This document shows positions 34,027-43,327 of a DNA stretch of 64,000 nucleotides, one piece after another. This stretch comes from Alphaproteobacteria bacterium (lineage in GTDB: Bacteria; Pseudomonadota; Alphaproteobacteria; UBA9219; RFNS01), in assembly GCA_016124955.1 (NCBI GenBank), contig WGMR01000005.1, forward strand, positions 124,001-188,000. Direction: 5' to 3'. The translations under genes were made by a program, and so were the position numbers. The notes under the pieces are model-generated. The model worked only from the letters and a program-made list of their open reading frames with translations, made no database searches and was not told where the DNA came from. Each line of letters opens with the position of its first letter. Position 1 is the first letter of the stretch.

Positions 34027-34641
34027 CTAGTTTTGCCGCAACGCCTGCATTTCCACGCTCAGCGTAATGGCGTCGCCGAAGCGGCTTGCGGTTTCCTTAT
34101 ACGGGTCCGTCATGCCGTAATCGGCGCGCTTGAAAGCGCCGCGCAGCGACAGGCCGGCGGCATAGCCTTCGCCGCCCCAGAAGCCGCCGCCATAGGGCGT
34201 ACTACCGGTACGGTTCAGGGTCGCTTCAAACGTGAAGGGCTTGCGCGTGCCGCGCACCGCCAGTTCGCCTTCAATTTTCGCTTTCCCGTCTGTGAAGGTC
34301 GCGGGCTTGAGCTGGATGAAGCTGATTTCGGAATATTCCCGTGCCGCAAGCTGGTCGGTGCCGGTTAGCGCCGCCGCATGTTCGGGGTTGCCGGTCACGA
34401 GGCTGCCGCTTTCGATCGCGAGCCGCAGGCCGCTGATGCTTTTGTCGTCTTCGTCGAATTTGAAGCTGGCGGTGGAACGGCCAAACACGCCCGTGATATT
34501 GGCAAAGCCGAGTTCGCTAACCTGCAGGGATGCATTGCTTTGTTGCGGCGGCACGAAGAAGGATGCCGTTTTTGCCGCCGCCGGCACCGTATAAAGGGCG
34601 AAGAATAAAAGGGCGGCAACGAGCGCGCGGCCGCGGGGCAT
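34027..34641 (-). CDS. YceI-family periplasmic lipid-binding protein
   Basis: 204 residues. A signal peptide (ALVAALLFFALYTVPAAAKT) precedes a beta-rich domain with SELGFANITGVFGRSTASFKFDEDD, HAAALTGTDQLAAREYSEISFIQLKP and ...GAFKRADYGM, the YceI lipocalin-like pattern binding isoprenoid quinones or fatty amides. The start was put at MPRGRA, two bases after the upstream stop, with GGGAA before it; ATG 34653 is the alternative. Confidence 0.82.
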   Translation of the reverse strand: MPRGRALVAALLFFALYTVPAAAKTASFFVPPQQSNASLQVSELGFANITGVFGRSTASFKFDEDDKSISGLRLAIESGSLVTGNPEHAAALTGTDQLAAREYSEISFIQLKPATFTDGKAKIEGELAVRGTRKPFTFEATLNRTGSTPYGGGFWGGEGYAAGLSLRGAFKRADYGMTDPYKETASRFGDAITLSVEMQALRQN

Positions 34642-34643
34642 GG

Positions 34644-35012
34644 TTATTCCCATGTGCCGGGAACGAATACCCATCCGAACTTACGCTTTTCCCACCTGTC
34701 GCCGGACCAAATGGCCGAAGGCACCGGCTTGGGGATGTATTCGCCGGGCACCCAGATGAAATCCAGTCCGTTCCAATCCCAATAGCCGCGACGCCAGGCA
34801 ACCAGCCACGGATCGGTCGGTGGCCAGGGCTTGATCTCGACCTGCGGCATGGGCGGAGGGGTGGGGGCCATGCGGGCGAAGCTCGGGGCGGCTGTCTGCT
34901 GCGCGTTTTCGGTGCCCATCACGGTGGTATCGCCGCCCGGGCCGGCGCTGCAGGCAGCGAGCGCGCAGCAGAGTGGCAGCGCAAGGAATAACCGTTTGGA
35001 TGCGTGTTTCAT
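34644..35012 (-). CDS. Lipoprotein with WxxGxW-type repeats
   Basis: 122 residues. A lipobox (LALPLCCALAACSAG, lipidated Cys about residue 21) is followed by a Pro-rich linker and a domain with WRRGYWDWNGLDFIWVPGEYI and KFGWVFVPGTW, the Trp/Gly pattern of BcpO-related WXXGXW proteins. Probably an outer-membrane lipoprotein of unknown role. Sits 15 bases after purS on the same strand. Confidence 0.7.
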   Translation of the reverse strand: MKHASKRLFLALPLCCALAACSAGPGGDTTVMGTENAQQTAAPSFARMAPTPPPMPQVEIKPWPPTDPWLVAWRRGYWDWNGLDFIWVPGEYIPKPVPSAIWSGDRWEKRKFGWVFVPGTWE

Positions 35013-35027
35013 GGCTGATCCGGGCAG

Positions 35028-35267
35028 TTATATGATGGTGACACGGTAATCTTCGATCACCATGTTGGCGAGCAGTTTTTCGGCCATGCTTTTCGCGGCC
35101 GCTTCCGCCTTGGCGGGGTCCTTTTCATCCATTTCCAGCTCAATCACCTTGCCGGCGCGTACATCGCCAAGCCCCTTGAAACCGAGGCCCTGCAGCGCGT
35201 GGCCGATAGCCTTGCCCTGCGGATCGAGCACACCGTCCTTGAGCATTACGTCAACGCGTACCTTCAT
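35028..35267 (-). CDS. purS: Phosphoribosylformylglycinamidine synthase subunit PurS
   Basis: 79 residues, the usual size. KVRVDVMLKDGVLDPQGKAIGHALQGLGF and the VRAGKVIELEMDE segment are diagnostic of PurS, the bridging subunit of the PurLQS complex. It follows purC by 3 bases. purL and purQ are 15 kb away. Confidence 0.93.
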   Translation of the reverse strand: MKVRVDVMLKDGVLDPQGKAIGHALQGLGFKGLGDVRAGKVIELEMDEKDPAKAEAAAKSMAEKLLANMVIEDYRVTII

Positions 35268-35270
35268 ACC

Positions 35271-36029
35271 CTAATTCCCCTGTCCGGCGGTTCCGTTTGC
35301 CGTTTCCGGCAATATGCCGAGCCGCCGCGCGACTTCCTGATAACCTTCTTCGACCTTGCCAAGGTCGCAGCGGAAGCGATCCTTGTCCAGTTTTTCGTTG
35401 GTCTTGGAATCCCAAAGGCGGCAATTATCCGGGCTGATTTCGTCGGCAAGGATGATGCGCATATCGCCGGTTTCCTCGAAGAAACGGCCGAATTCGAGCT
35501 TGAAATCCACCAGTTTGAGCCCGACGCCGAGAAACAGGCCCGAAAGGTAATCATTGACGCGCAGGCTAAGCGCCATGATTTCATCAAGTTCCTGCGGAGC
35601 GGCCCAGCCGAATGCGGTGATGTGTTCTTCCGATACCATCGGGTTACCGAGCTCATCTTTCTTGTGATAAAATTCGATGATCGAACGGGGAAGCTGCGTG
35701 CCTTCGGGTATGCCAAAACGCCGCGCCAGCGAACCGGCGGCGATATTGCGGACAACGATATCAATCGGAATAATTTCAACCTGCCGGACAAGTTGTTCGC
35801 GCATGTTAAGGCGACGCATGAAGTGCGTGGGCACGCCGATCTCGCTCAGCTTGACCATCAGATACTCGGATATGCGGTTGTTTAGCACGCCCTTGCCGGT
35901 GATGGTGCCGCGCTTCTGGTTGTTAAAGGCGGTGGCGTCATCCTTGAAATATTGCACGATGGTGCCGGGCTCGGGCCCTTCAAACAGGACCTTGGCTTTG
36001 CCTTCATAGATGCGGCGGCGGCGTGACAT
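35271..36029 (-). CDS. purC: Phosphoribosylaminoimidazole-succinocarboxamide synthase
   Basis: 252 residues. [63 protein letters not shown] and [14 protein letters not shown] are family motifs. It joins aspartate to CAIR in purine synthesis, just before the step of PurB, encoded 0.5 kb downstream. The start is placed at MSRRRR by comparison; in-frame ATGs at 36041 and 36059 give longer forms and the last has the best ribosome site (GAGAAG). Confidence 0.94.
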   Translation of the reverse strand: MSRRRRIYEGKAKVLFEGPEPGTIVQYFKDDATAFNNQKRGTITGKGVLNNRISEYLMVKLSEIGVPTHFMRRLNMREQLVRQVEIIPIDIVVRNIAAGSLARRFGIPEGTQLPRSIIEFYHKKDELGNPMVSEEHITAFGWAAPQELDEIMALSLRVNDYLSGLFLGVGLKLVDFKLEFGRFFEETGDMRIILADEISPDNCRLWDSKTNEKLDKDRFRCDLGKVEEGYQEVARRLGILPETANGTAGQGN

Positions 36030-36230
36030 GCGGAAATTCATAATCTGGGCTGAAAACATTGCTTCTCTGTATGACAGGGCAATTGTCTAAGGCACTGAAA
36101 CAGCTATAGCAAGACGGGGGCTGCGGCACAATCATTCCTCCGGCCCGTGTATGGGGCTGTGGATAATTTTATATCTTGCGCCAAAGCCTTGGTTTGCTAT
36201 GACCTTGCTGGCATTCACAAAGGGGGCAGG

Positions 36231-36554
36231 ATGACCGGGCTTGATGATCGCCAGAAGGCTTTTGAGAACAAGTTCAAGCATGACGAGGAAGTGACCTTCA
36301 AGGTCATGACCCGGCGTGCCCGGCTGCTTGGTATGTGGGCGGCAGAGCAAATGGGCATGACCGGCAGCGATGCTTCCGACTATGCCAAGACGGTTGTCAT
36401 GGCGGATATGGAAGAGGCGGGCCATGCTGATCTGATTCGCAAAATCAAAGGCGATTTTACCGATCGCGATCTCGATTTCAGCGATCATCGCATCGAAAAG
36501 AAGATGGAAGAATTTCTTTCCATCGCCAAGCAGCAGGTTATGGACGGGAAATAA
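36231..36554 (+). CDS. F1FO-ATPase inhibitor zeta subunit (DUF1476)
   Basis: 107 residues. DDRQKAFENKFKHDEEVTFKVMTRRARLLGMWAAEQMG and DRDLDFSDHRIEKKMEEFL match DUF1476, shown in Paracoccus to be the zeta subunit that binds F1 and blocks ATP hydrolysis. The family occurs only in Alphaproteobacteria, which supports the lineage call. A GGGGGCAGG site precedes ATG 36231; an upstream in-frame ATG lacks one. Divergent from purC, convergent with purB. Confidence 0.9.
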   Translation: MTGLDDRQKAFENKFKHDEEVTFKVMTRRARLLGMWAAEQMGMTGSDASDYAKTVVMADMEEAGHADLIRKIKGDFTDRDLDFSDHRIEKKMEEFLSIAKQQVMDGK

Positions 36555-36557
36555 TCC

Positions 36558-37868
36558 CTAGGCCTTCTGTACCCGCTGCCAGATCATTTTGGCGTGGCGG
36601 ATATAGGATTTCTCATCGAAGCAGGCCGCCAGCGCCTTGGCGCCGACCAGCTTTTTGATCTTTGCGTCTTTTTCCACCTGTTCGCGGAAACTTGCGGGCT
36701 TGCCGGCGCCAAGCCTGTCCCATACGGCCATCGCGTTTTTCTGTACCAGCCGGTAGGCATCTTCCCGGCTCATGCCCGCTTGCGTCAGCGCCAACAGCAC
36801 GCGCTGCGAGAAATGCAGGCCGCCGGTCGCCTGTAAATTCGCCTTGATGCGCGCCGGGTAGATCACGAGGCCTTTGATGAGGCCCGTGAGGCGCACAAGC
36901 GCGAAATCGAGCGCGATAGTGGTATCGGGGCCGATGACACGTTCGACCGCCGAATGGGAAATATCGCGCTCATGCCACAGCGCGACGTTTTCAAGCGCGG
37001 GCGTAACGGCGGCGCGCACGATGCGCGCGAGGCCCGTAAGGTTTTCCGACAAAATCGGGTTGCGCTTGTGTGGCATGGCGCTGGAACCTTTTTGGCCCTT
37101 GGCAAAGGGTTCTTCGGCTTCCCGCACTTCGCTGCGCTGCAGATGCCGCACCTCGGTCGCGAAGTTTTCCATCGTGCTGGCGATCACGCCGAGCGTCGCG
37201 AAAAACATAGCATGCCGGTCGCGGGGGATAACCTGGGTTGAAATCGGCTCGATGGCGAGCCCGAGCTTTTTCGCCACATGGGCTTCGACCCGCGGATCGA
37301 TGGTGGCAAAGGTGCCGACGGGCCCTGAAATGGCGCAGGTCGCGATTTCATCGCGTGCGGCCGCAAGGCGCTGGCGGGCGCGTTTGAAGGCGGCGTAATG
37401 GGTCGCGAGCTTGAGGCCGAAGCTGGTCGGTTCGGCATGGATGCCGTGGCTGCGGCCGATGGTGAGCGTGCCGATCTGTTCGTTCACGCGCTTCTTTAGC
37501 GCCGCGAGCACGGCATCAAGATCCTTGAGCAGCAAATCGCTGGCCTGCATGAGCTGGACGGCGAAGGCGGTATCGAGGATATCGCTCGAGGTCATGCCCT
37601 GATGCACGAAACGCGCGTCCGGGCCTACATATTCAGCAAGGTTTGTGAGGAAGGCCAGCACATCGTGCCGGGTTTCCTTTTCGATTTCGTCAACCCGCGC
37701 AAGCTTCCACTTGCCTTTTTTCCACACATTGGCGGCGGCGGCTTTCGGGATAACGCCAAGCGCCCCCTGCGCATCGCAAGCGTGGGCTTCGATTTCGAAC
37801 CAGATGCGGAGCCTGTTTTCCGGGTCCCAAATGCGCGCCATTTCGGCGCGGCTGTAGCGCGGTATCAT
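36558..37868 (-). CDS. purB: Adenylosuccinate lyase
   Basis: 436 residues. MIPRYSRAEMARIWDPENRLRIWFEIE start, HQGMTSSDILDTA, GRSHGIHAEPTSFGLK and the fumarase/aspartase signature KGSSAMPHKRNP. It cleaves SAICAR and adenylosuccinate. Only three bases separate its stop from the convergent zeta-subunit gene. Confidence 0.96.
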   Translation of the reverse strand: MIPRYSRAEMARIWDPENRLRIWFEIEAHACDAQGALGVIPKAAAANVWKKGKWKLARVDEIEKETRHDVLAFLTNLAEYVGPDARFVHQGMTSSDILDTAFAVQLMQASDLLLKDLDAVLAALKKRVNEQIGTLTIGRSHGIHAEPTSFGLKLATHYAAFKRARQRLAAARDEIATCAISGPVGTFATIDPRVEAHVAKKLGLAIEPISTQVIPRDRHAMFFATLGVIASTMENFATEVRHLQRSEVREAEEPFAKGQKGSSAMPHKRNPILSENLTGLARIVRAAVTPALENVALWHERDISHSAVERVIGPDTTIALDFALVRLTGLIKGLVIYPARIKANLQATGGLHFSQRVLLALTQAGMSREDAYRLVQKNAMAVWDRLGAGKPASFREQVEKDAKIKKLVGAKALAACFDEKSYIRHAKMIWQRVQKA

Positions 37869-37874
37869 GGCCGC

Positions 37875-38294
37875 CTAGAACACATAGGCCGCGCAAACGG
37901 CGCCGCCGCCCGCCACCGGCATGCGGCCCGAACATTGCGTGACCTCCCAGCCGCGCGTGCGCATGCATTCGGCCACGATCAGGCTTGGTTTTTGCATGCA
38001 CTGGCCTTTTTCTTCGGCCGCGGTCACGCCGGTTTCAACCATGCGTTGCTTGTCGGGCTGAAATTCGATCAGCTCGTGCTGCGGGATGTTGGTGGGGAAG
38101 ATGCCGCAATTGCACTGCGACAGATCGAATTCGAGCTTCCTTTGCGCCTTGTCGAGCGGGAGCATGATGTTCGGTTCGCTGATCGGGCGCCAGAATTCGG
38201 CAACGCGGTTGTTGCCGCAAGCCGAAAGCAATGCCATGACAGAAATCGCGGCAACCATGAGCAGAGCGGGAAGCAGGCGGAAAGTGCGGGTCAT
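37875..38294 (-). CDS. Putative lipoprotein, Cys-rich, unknown function
   Basis: 139 residues. A long hydrophobic leader ends in MALLSACGNN, a lipobox with lipidated Cys. The mature part has six or seven further cysteines (QCNCGIF, GQCMQK, AECMRTRGW, TQCSGR, AVCAA), suggesting disulfides in the periplasm or on the outer membrane. ATG 38294 was chosen over an upstream TTG. It precedes purB by 6 bases and may share its transcript. Confidence 0.65.
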   Translation of the reverse strand: MTRTFRLLPALLMVAAISVMALLSACGNNRVAEFWRPISEPNIMLPLDKAQRKLEFDLSQCNCGIFPTNIPQHELIEFQPDKQRMVETGVTAAEEKGQCMQKPSLIVAECMRTRGWEVTQCSGRMPVAGGGAVCAAYVF

Positions 38295-38391
38295 GATCAA
38301 AACAGCTCCGTGGCACAGAATCTGCCTGACATAATTGGCGATTTTCCATTAAAGCGCAACAGGTTAAACGCAGCGCCCGGCAAGGCCGCTT

Positions 38392-39117
38392 TTACATGAT
38401 TCCAAGCGTCTTGAAGCTGACAACCTTGCCGTGGCCGATGATCAGGTGGTCGTGCACCGTGATATCGAGCGGTTTGCAGGCGGCGATGACCGCCCGGGTC
38501 ATGTCGATATCGGCCTGGCTTGGGGTTGGGTCGCCGCTCGGGTGATTATGGACAAGCACAATGGCCCCCGCGCCAAGCTCCAGCGCCCGCTGCACGATTT
38601 CACGGGGATAAACCGGGGTGTGGTCGATCGTGCCGCGCTGATGAACTTCGTCATCCAGCAGATTGTTGCGCCGGTCGAGGAATAGAAGCCGTAACTGTTC
38701 CTTGTTTTCGTGGGCCATGGCGGCCTGGCAGTAATCGACGATGCTTTGCCATGAGTTGAGCAGGGGCTTGTTGACCAGCTGCTGTTTTTGCCCCCGTAGC
38801 GCGATAGCGCCCGCGACCGCAATGATGCCGATCGCCGAATCGCCCAGCCCGGCGTCGCGCAGACGCTGTGCGGGCGCATGAACGATATGCCATAAATCCT
38901 TGAACTCATTTAAAAGCTCTTTGGCCAAAGGTTTGACGTCGCGGCGCGGAATGGCGGCGCCGAGCAGCAGTTCGAGCAACTCGTAATCCTGCAGCGAATC
39001 CGGCCCGTTGCCGAACAGCCGTTCGCGCAGCCGCTGCCGGTGGCCGAGCCAGTGCGGTGATTCTGCGGTAATTTTGTCTTGCCGGGCTTCGGAAAGTTTC
39101 CGGGGCTTGGCGGTCAT
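38392..39117 (-). CDS. radC: RadC-family (JAB/MPN) protein
   Basis: 241 residues. An N-terminal HhH-like part (LQDYELLELLLGAAIPRRDVKPLAKELL) and a JAB metalloprotease-like domain with HNHPSGDPTPSQADIDMTRAV, the His-x-His metal motif. Once called a DNA-repair protein, the role of RadC is unsettled. The ATG overlaps the map stop by 4 bases. Confidence 0.9.
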   Translation of the reverse strand: MTAKPRKLSEARQDKITAESPHWLGHRQRLRERLFGNGPDSLQDYELLELLLGAAIPRRDVKPLAKELLNEFKDLWHIVHAPAQRLRDAGLGDSAIGIIAVAGAIALRGQKQQLVNKPLLNSWQSIVDYCQAAMAHENKEQLRLLFLDRRNNLLDDEVHQRGTIDHTPVYPREIVQRALELGAGAIVLVHNHPSGDPTPSQADIDMTRAVIAACKPLDITVHDHLIIGHGKVVSFKTLGIM

Positions 39118-39959
39118 GTTGCTGCGGGGCTATAGGGCGGGTGGTGGAAGCCTGCGGGGGAGAGGGTAAAAATTTCATAGCCGGTTTCGGTGACGCCGAT
39201 GCTGTGCTCGAACTGGGCCGAAAGGGATTTGTCTTTCGTGACGGCGGTCCAGCCATCGTTCAGAACCTTCACCTCGAAGCGCCCGGCGTTCACCATGGGC
39301 TCGACCGTAAAAATCATGCCCGGTTTCAGCACCGTGCCTTGCCCCGGTCTGCCATAATGCAGGACAGAAGGCGGCATGTGGAAGACCTGCCCGAGCCCGT
39401 GGCCGCAAAAATCGCGCACGACGGAAAAACGGTTTTCTTCGACAAAGCTTTGTATCGCATAGCCGATATCGCCGAGCGTTGCACCGGGCTTCACGGCGTT
39501 GATGCCGCGCATCAGAGCTTCGTAGGTGATATCAACGAGACGGCGGGCCTTCAGGCTGATCTGATCGCCCACAAAGAACATGCGGCTGGTGTCGCCATGC
39601 CAGCTGTCAAGGATAACGGTGATGTCGATGTTGACGATATCGCCTTCATCCAGCGTCTTTTCGCCGGGGATGCCGTGGCAAACCACGTGATTCGGGGAAA
39701 TACAGGTCGCCTTGGGAAAGCCGCGATAGTTCAGTGGCGCGGGGATCGCGTTATGGTCGCGGATAAAGGTTTCGCATAAACGGTCGAGCTCGCCCGTGAC
39801 GGCGCCCGGCTTCACGAAGGGCGTGATGTAATCAAGCACCTCGGCGGCCAGCCGGCCCGCCTTGTGCATGGCGGCAAACGCTTCCGGGGGGTGGATTTTT
39901 ATGGATGCGCCGGATTCGTCTTCGTAATCGGCTGCCGGCTTGGTGCTGGTTTCCTGCAT
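39114..39959 (-). CDS. map: Methionine aminopeptidase type I
   Basis: 281 residues. Metal ligands lie in NIDITVILDSWHGDTSRMF, GHGLGQVFHMPPSV, IFTVEPMVNAG and AQFEHSIGVTETGYEIFT, the type Ia pattern. It removes the initiator Met from nascent proteins. About 30 residues longer at the N terminus than minimal forms. It begins two bases past the stop of the third paralog (39962-40645) and so is translationally coupled to that unknown gene. Confidence 0.95.
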   Translation of the reverse strand: MQETSTKPAADYEDESGASIKIHPPEAFAAMHKAGRLAAEVLDYITPFVKPGAVTGELDRLCETFIRDHNAIPAPLNYRGFPKATCISPNHVVCHGIPGEKTLDEGDIVNIDITVILDSWHGDTSRMFFVGDQISLKARRLVDITYEALMRGINAVKPGATLGDIGYAIQSFVEENRFSVVRDFCGHGLGQVFHMPPSVLHYGRPGQGTVLKPGMIFTVEPMVNAGRFEVKVLNDGWTAVTKDKSLSAQFEHSIGVTETGYEIFTLSPAGFHHPPYSPAAT

Positions 39960-39961
39960 TA

Positions 39962-40645
39962 TCAGATGGAGCCCGACGGTTTGAACTGCATCATGTTTTT
40001 CATGGCATCATTCTTGTTGGTGGCGACATTCTGCTGCGTCGCGGATATTTGCATCATCTTGCCGAATTCGGTTGGCGCGCGGCTTGATGACGTACGTTCG
40101 GCCAGCAAAAGGTTATAGAGGATGCCGGGGATGCCGCCGTCTTCGTGTTTGCCGCTGCGGATACCTTCGTCCTGCCGCGCCTTGGGGCCCCAGAAAAGCT
40201 CGATCACGCGCGTATCACGCGTGCCGCGCTTTTTCCTTTTCTTGATAGGGAGGCCGGTTTCTTCGTCAATTTCCTCTTGCTGTTCTCCGGTGTCATCCCA
40301 CTTGCAATCTTCCCAATTGACGAACAGGAAATCCTGCATCGAGCTGGAGATGAAGGGGAAGTTGACCAGCAGTTCACGCAACATCGCGGCCGCCTTGAAG
40401 ATGGCCTCTTCTTCCAGTTCCCGGATCTTGGCTTTTTCTTCGTCGGTCTTCATACCCTTGCGGATGGCGTTGACGACGGCGGCGCAGTTATCCTTGAGCT
40501 TGCGGGCCCATTCCGCGGCTTCCTGTCCGCGTATGACTTCGCCATTTTCGTTATATATTTCGCTGATGGTACGGAAGCGCTTCACGAGACATTCCGACCA
40601 GTACCACCAGTCGTTAAAAGGGGCGCGTTGGCTGTATGATTGCAT
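39962..40645 (-). CDS. Unknown-family protein, tandem paralog 3 of 3
   Basis: 227 residues, soluble, acidic then basic in the middle (KKRKKRGTRDTR). The N terminus FNDWWYWSECLVKRFRTISEIY and the internal AAAMLRELLVNFPFISSSMQDFL and GPKARQDEGIRSGKHEDGGIPGILYNLLL align with the two proteins encoded next on the same strand. Predicted mostly helical. C-terminal tail is Met/Asn/Gln-rich. No domain recognised. It is two bases from map. Confidence 0.6.
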   Translation of the reverse strand: MQSYSQRAPFNDWWYWSECLVKRFRTISEIYNENGEVIRGQEAAEWARKLKDNCAAVVNAIRKGMKTDEEKAKIRELEEEAIFKAAAMLRELLVNFPFISSSMQDFLFVNWEDCKWDDTGEQQEEIDEETGLPIKKRKKRGTRDTRVIELFWGPKARQDEGIRSGKHEDGGIPGILYNLLLAERTSSSRAPTEFGKMMQISATQQNVATNKNDAMKNMMQFKPSGSI

Positions 40646-40746
40646 GATTTCTCAAATCCGCTTTGCAACGCAACGGTTGGCGTTGTTTTGTGCATCTTAA
40701 GATTCAGGGCCCGTTATGGCAACCCGCATAAGCCGGGGGCTGCGCG

Positions 40747-41349
40747 TTATTCAATGCCGCCCGACTTGCGCAGATGCGATGTGCGGGTTTCGGCCCAGCG
40801 GCGCGCGAGATCTGTGCGCCGGTTCCGTTCGTCGGGCGCCACCGGCATGGCCGTGGCGGACGTGCGCAGCGGCCTGTCTGTGCCGCGTTCTTCACGGTCG
40901 AGCAGATTGCTGATCACCCAGGGCAACATGCCATCGAAAGCGTTGCCGCTGCCGATGCCTTCATTCTTTGTGCCGACGGGGCCCTTGAACAGATCGGCGG
41001 CGAGCCGGCCATTGCAATCGCCGGTCCAGCTTGAGCGCAGAAGCTGCTGCATATCGAGCGAGATTTCTGGCAGCTTATCGATCAGCTCCGTGCATAATAC
41101 GGTCAGGCTGTTGATGCGAAGCTCGTCGTATTTCGAGCCATCTTGCCCGGTCTTGAAACCGGCATGGCTGTGCAGCCCGTCTTCAAGCGTCGTCTGGCGC
41201 AGCTTGACGAGGAACACGTCGAGGTCGCGGGCTTTGCCGTCCAGCTTGTTATTGCGGTAAACCGTGGACACAGTTGTGAGCCGCCTAATAAGCGCTCCGG
41301 AGGCCTGCATCCATTCATCAAAGGATGCTTTTGTTTCAGGCGTGGGCAT
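40747..41349 (-). CDS. Unknown-family protein, tandem paralog 2 of 3
   Basis: 200 residues. FDEWMQASGALIRRLTTVSTVY, LCTELIDKLPEISLDMQQLL, and GPVGTKNEGIGSGNAFDGMLPWVISNLL align with paralog 3. A basic C terminus (RNRRTDLARRWAETRTSHLRK) may contact nucleic acid or be disordered. 101 bases separate it from paralog 3. No family recognised. Confidence 0.6.
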   Translation of the reverse strand: MPTPETKASFDEWMQASGALIRRLTTVSTVYRNNKLDGKARDLDVFLVKLRQTTLEDGLHSHAGFKTGQDGSKYDELRINSLTVLCTELIDKLPEISLDMQQLLRSSWTGDCNGRLAADLFKGPVGTKNEGIGSGNAFDGMLPWVISNLLDREERGTDRPLRTSATAMPVAPDERNRRTDLARRWAETRTSHLRKSGGIE

Positions 41350-41486
41350 AACTACCCCATTAAATAATCAAATCAGGTGTTTATGATATAGCGGTCGTCG
41401 CTGAATCGCAAGGAATGAAAGTGAAAAGTGCGACGGCCCGTATTTATTTGCAGAGTTAGTTTCTTAGCGTTTTCAGGCTGTTTTGA

Positions 41487-42128
41487 TCAGGCGGCCGGTT
41501 TGGGAGCCACGTTGAATATGCTGCGCATCATGCGCTCTTCGCCATGCATGCGGTTATCCATCTCGTAGCCGAGGGCGGGCATGGAGCCGGGCGTGATGCC
41601 ATCGCGGGGCTTGAGAGCACCCATATAAAGGAAGCCGACCTGTCCCAGAATCATGTTGCGCATCACGAAGGTCAGGTAGCCAGGGCGGGGCCAGCCATCG
41701 GCGATGCCGCGGGGATTGTCATAATCCGGATAGCCAAAAATCATGGCGGCGCGCAGCGTCTTGAAGCCTATGCCGCCATTGTCGCCGTCGGTTTGTTCGC
41801 CCTTGCGCCGTTCCGGCACTTCGCTAAAACCCGCGCGCCAATCGTCGCCCAGCAGGTCTTGCAGCGTTTCCGCCGTTTTGGGCAGCTCGCGCAGGAAGCG
41901 CCTGTAGATCATCGCATAGTTCTGGCGGTACAGCTCGTCGCGCTGACTGTCTTTGGTTTTGAGCCAAAGTTCCTTCAGCTCGGCGCGGTAAAATTCAAAA
42001 AACTTGGCTTCCTTTTCGCGGGCATGCTCGAACAAAGTTGCCGCGATCACGCCCATGCGGTCATAGACGATATCGCTCCATTCTTCCCAGACAATCATGG
42101 GAAGCTTTTTTTCGGGCACGAGAAGCAT
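41487..42128 (-). CDS. Unknown-family protein, tandem paralog 1 of 3
   Basis: 213 residues, the most divergent of the three. WEEWSDIVYDRMGVIAATL, YRRFLRELPKTAETLQDLLGDDW and YPDYDNPRGIADGWPRPGYLTFVMRNMIL fit the shared pattern F/W..W...(18-20)..LP....(M/L)Q.LL...W...and G....(EG/RG)I..G......NL/NM. Rich in aromatic and charged residues. No domain recognised. aroC lies 89 bases further upstream on the strand. Confidence 0.58.
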   Translation of the reverse strand: MLLVPEKKLPMIVWEEWSDIVYDRMGVIAATLFEHAREKEAKFFEFYRAELKELWLKTKDSQRDELYRQNYAMIYRRFLRELPKTAETLQDLLGDDWRAGFSEVPERRKGEQTDGDNGGIGFKTLRAAMIFGYPDYDNPRGIADGWPRPGYLTFVMRNMILGQVGFLYMGALKPRDGITPGSMPALGYEMDNRMHGEERMMRSIFNVAPKPAA

Positions 42129-42217
42129 CGGTCAGGGTATCCTTGAGGTGAGGCGGCGGATTATGGTCCGTTCGCGGCAAAACACAAGCGGTTAGAAGCG
42201 AGGCATGGTAGGGGCGG

Positions 42218-43318
42218 CTATTTACGGGTTTTTCCGGGTTTCCGGTCCGGGCGCATAGCTTTGTAACGCAGCAGGTGGTCGGCAAGCACGCAAGCCATCA
42301 TAGCTTCGCCGATCGGCACGGCCCTGATCCCGACGCATGGGTCGTGCCGGCCCTTGGTTGTTATATTGGTATTGTTGCCACGAATATCAATGGTCCGCCG
42401 CGCCGTGAGGATCGAGCTGGTCGGTTTCACGGCAAAACGCACAACGACATCCTGCCCGGTCGAAATGCCGCCCAGAATACCGCCCGCGTGGTTGGAAAGG
42501 AATTTCGGCAAGCCGTTCTTGCCCTTGCGCATTTCATCGGCGTTATCTTCGCCCGCCAGTTCGGCCGCGGCAAAGCCATCGCCCACTTCCACGCCTTTGA
42601 CGGCGTTGATGGTCATCATCGCGCGCCCGAGATCGCTATCGAGCTTATCGTACACAGGGTCGCCCAGCCCGGCGGGAATGCCGGATGCCACAACTTCAAT
42701 TACCGCGCCGGTGGATGAGCCTTGCTTGCGGATATCGTCAAGGTAACCGGCCCACAACGCCGCGGTCTTTTTGTCGGGGCAGAAAAACGGGTTCTTGCCG
42801 ACCTCGCTCCAGTTCCAGCGGTTGCGGTCAATTTTATGCTTGCCGATCTGGACCAGCGCGCCGCGGATTTTGATTTTCTCGCCGAGAATTTTGCGGGCTA
42901 TGGCGCCGGCCGCGACCCGGCAAGCGGTTTCACGCGCCGATTGCCGGCCGCCGCCGCGATAATCGCGCACGCCGTATTTTGCCCAATAGGTATAGTCGGC
43001 ATGGCCGGGGCGGAACTTTTCGCTGATATCGCCATAGTCCTTCGATCGTGCATCCTGATTTTCGATGATGAGCGCGATGGGCGAGCCAGTGGTTACGCCT
43101 TCAAAGACGCCCGAAAGGATTTTGACCGTATCGGGTTCCTTGCGCTGGGTCGTGAAGCGCGACTGGCCGGGTTTACGCTTATCGAGATAACCCTGAATAT
43201 CCTGCGGGCCGAGCGGGATTAGCGGCGGCGCGCCGTCAACGACAACGCCAATGGCGGGCCCATGGCTTTCACCCCATGTCGTGAAGCGGAAGAGGGTGCC
43301 GAAGCTGTTGCCTGCCAT
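42218..43318 (-). CDS. aroC: Chorismate synthase
   Basis: 366 residues. The three family signatures are present: [17 protein letters not shown], the [13 protein letters not shown]-like [31 protein letters not shown], and the C-terminal [23 protein letters not shown]. It makes chorismate from EPSP with reduced FMN. Ten bases separate it from fabI upstream; the two are commonly adjacent in Alphaproteobacteria. Confidence 0.96.
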   Translation of the reverse strand: MAGNSFGTLFRFTTWGESHGPAIGVVVDGAPPLIPLGPQDIQGYLDKRKPGQSRFTTQRKEPDTVKILSGVFEGVTTGSPIALIIENQDARSKDYGDISEKFRPGHADYTYWAKYGVRDYRGGGRQSARETACRVAAGAIARKILGEKIKIRGALVQIGKHKIDRNRWNWSEVGKNPFFCPDKKTAALWAGYLDDIRKQGSSTGAVIEVVASGIPAGLGDPVYDKLDSDLGRAMMTINAVKGVEVGDGFAAAELAGEDNADEMRKGKNGLPKFLSNHAGGILGGISTGQDVVVRFAVKPTSSILTARRTIDIRGNNTNITTKGRHDPCVGIRAVPIGEAMMACVLADHLLRYKAMRPDRKPGKTRK

Positions 43319-43327
43319 GGTGCGCCG

